Below, one piece after another: positions 48,597 to 48,598 of a stretch of DNA of 48,598 bases. Within the stretch, counting starts at the first letter, position 1, and each line of letters starts with the position of its first letter. The stretch spans positions 1 through 48,598 of the forward strand of contig NZ_JANYUY010000053.1 in NCBI RefSeq assembly GCF_025060755.1, written 5' to 3'. The translations under genes and the position numbers were made by a program. The stretch comes from Paenibacillus doosanensis (GTDB lineage Bacteria; Bacillota; Bacilli; Paenibacillales; NBRC-103111). The notes below the pieces were generated by a model. The model ran no database searches. It saw only the letters and a program-made list of their open reading frames with translations, and was not told the DNA's origin.

Positions 48597-48598
48597 CA

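Overview
The window looks like chromosomal DNA of a spore-forming Bacillota, most likely Paenibacillus or a close relative. The reasons are the moderately high GC, strong AGGAGG ribosome sites with frequent GTG/TTG starts, a YesN/YesM regulator pair, a Sda sporulation checkpoint gene, and a ComX/ComQ/ComP/ComA quorum-sensing set. I found no rRNA, tRNA or CRISPR array.

Layout. 1-1264 is a gene-free repeat island holding the 5' end of an IS1182-type transposase at the window edge. 1327-6445 carries kptA, a coiled-coil membrane protein, a PrsW-like protease with two cyclic-nucleotide domains, an M29 aminopeptidase and ybaK. 6731-11621 is a signalling block: sda and a small partner gene, then comX facing away from comP-comA-comQ. 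11618-19266 is mixed housekeeping: a glycerophosphodiesterase behind an attenuator-like leader, DUF1904, MmcQ/YjbR, a UDG-like protein, a VOC protein and WYL regulator that appear to share an operator, a MEKHLA protein and small proteins. 19430-20310 is a second repeat island that largely mirrors the first in inverted orientation. 20368-28782 is a sugar-sensing and uptake locus: YesN-type regulator, YesM-type kinase, sensor lipoprotein, then mglB-mglA-mglC. 29079-33365 holds an RNA-methyltransferase-like gene, a TspO-related membrane protein and a dihydroorotate-dehydrogenase-like protein fused to a membrane domain. 33419-41428 is a tight five-gene operon (SWIM zinc finger, HEAT-like, MoxR ATPase, DUF5682, VWA). 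41492-44816 is a long leader followed by rtcB and an AAA ATPase. 44956-48598 holds nfsA, a Fur-box operon (43-aa membrane protein and DUF2325), an Xre regulator facing two operator-bearing promoters, and small genes.

How they work together. ComQ would prenylate ComX, and ComP and ComA would sense it. The neighbouring sda gene could link this to sporulation timing. The lipoprotein-kinase-regulator trio probably detects a sugar and switches on mglBAC through a 21-nt-spaced direct repeat upstream of mglB. MoxR and VWA proteins usually act as a chaperone pair; here they sit beside an RNA ligase operon.

Most interesting items: the rearranged comX/PAQ locus with sda; a 173-nt repeated element (16261-16432 and 41775-41947) with conserved stems, apparent compensatory changes and a possible switch at its 3' end, one copy lying in the rtcB leader; the SWIM-MoxR-DUF5682-VWA plus RtcB-AAA island; and the flavoprotein-membrane fusion. 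All calls come from reading the sequence by eye; no database search was possible.
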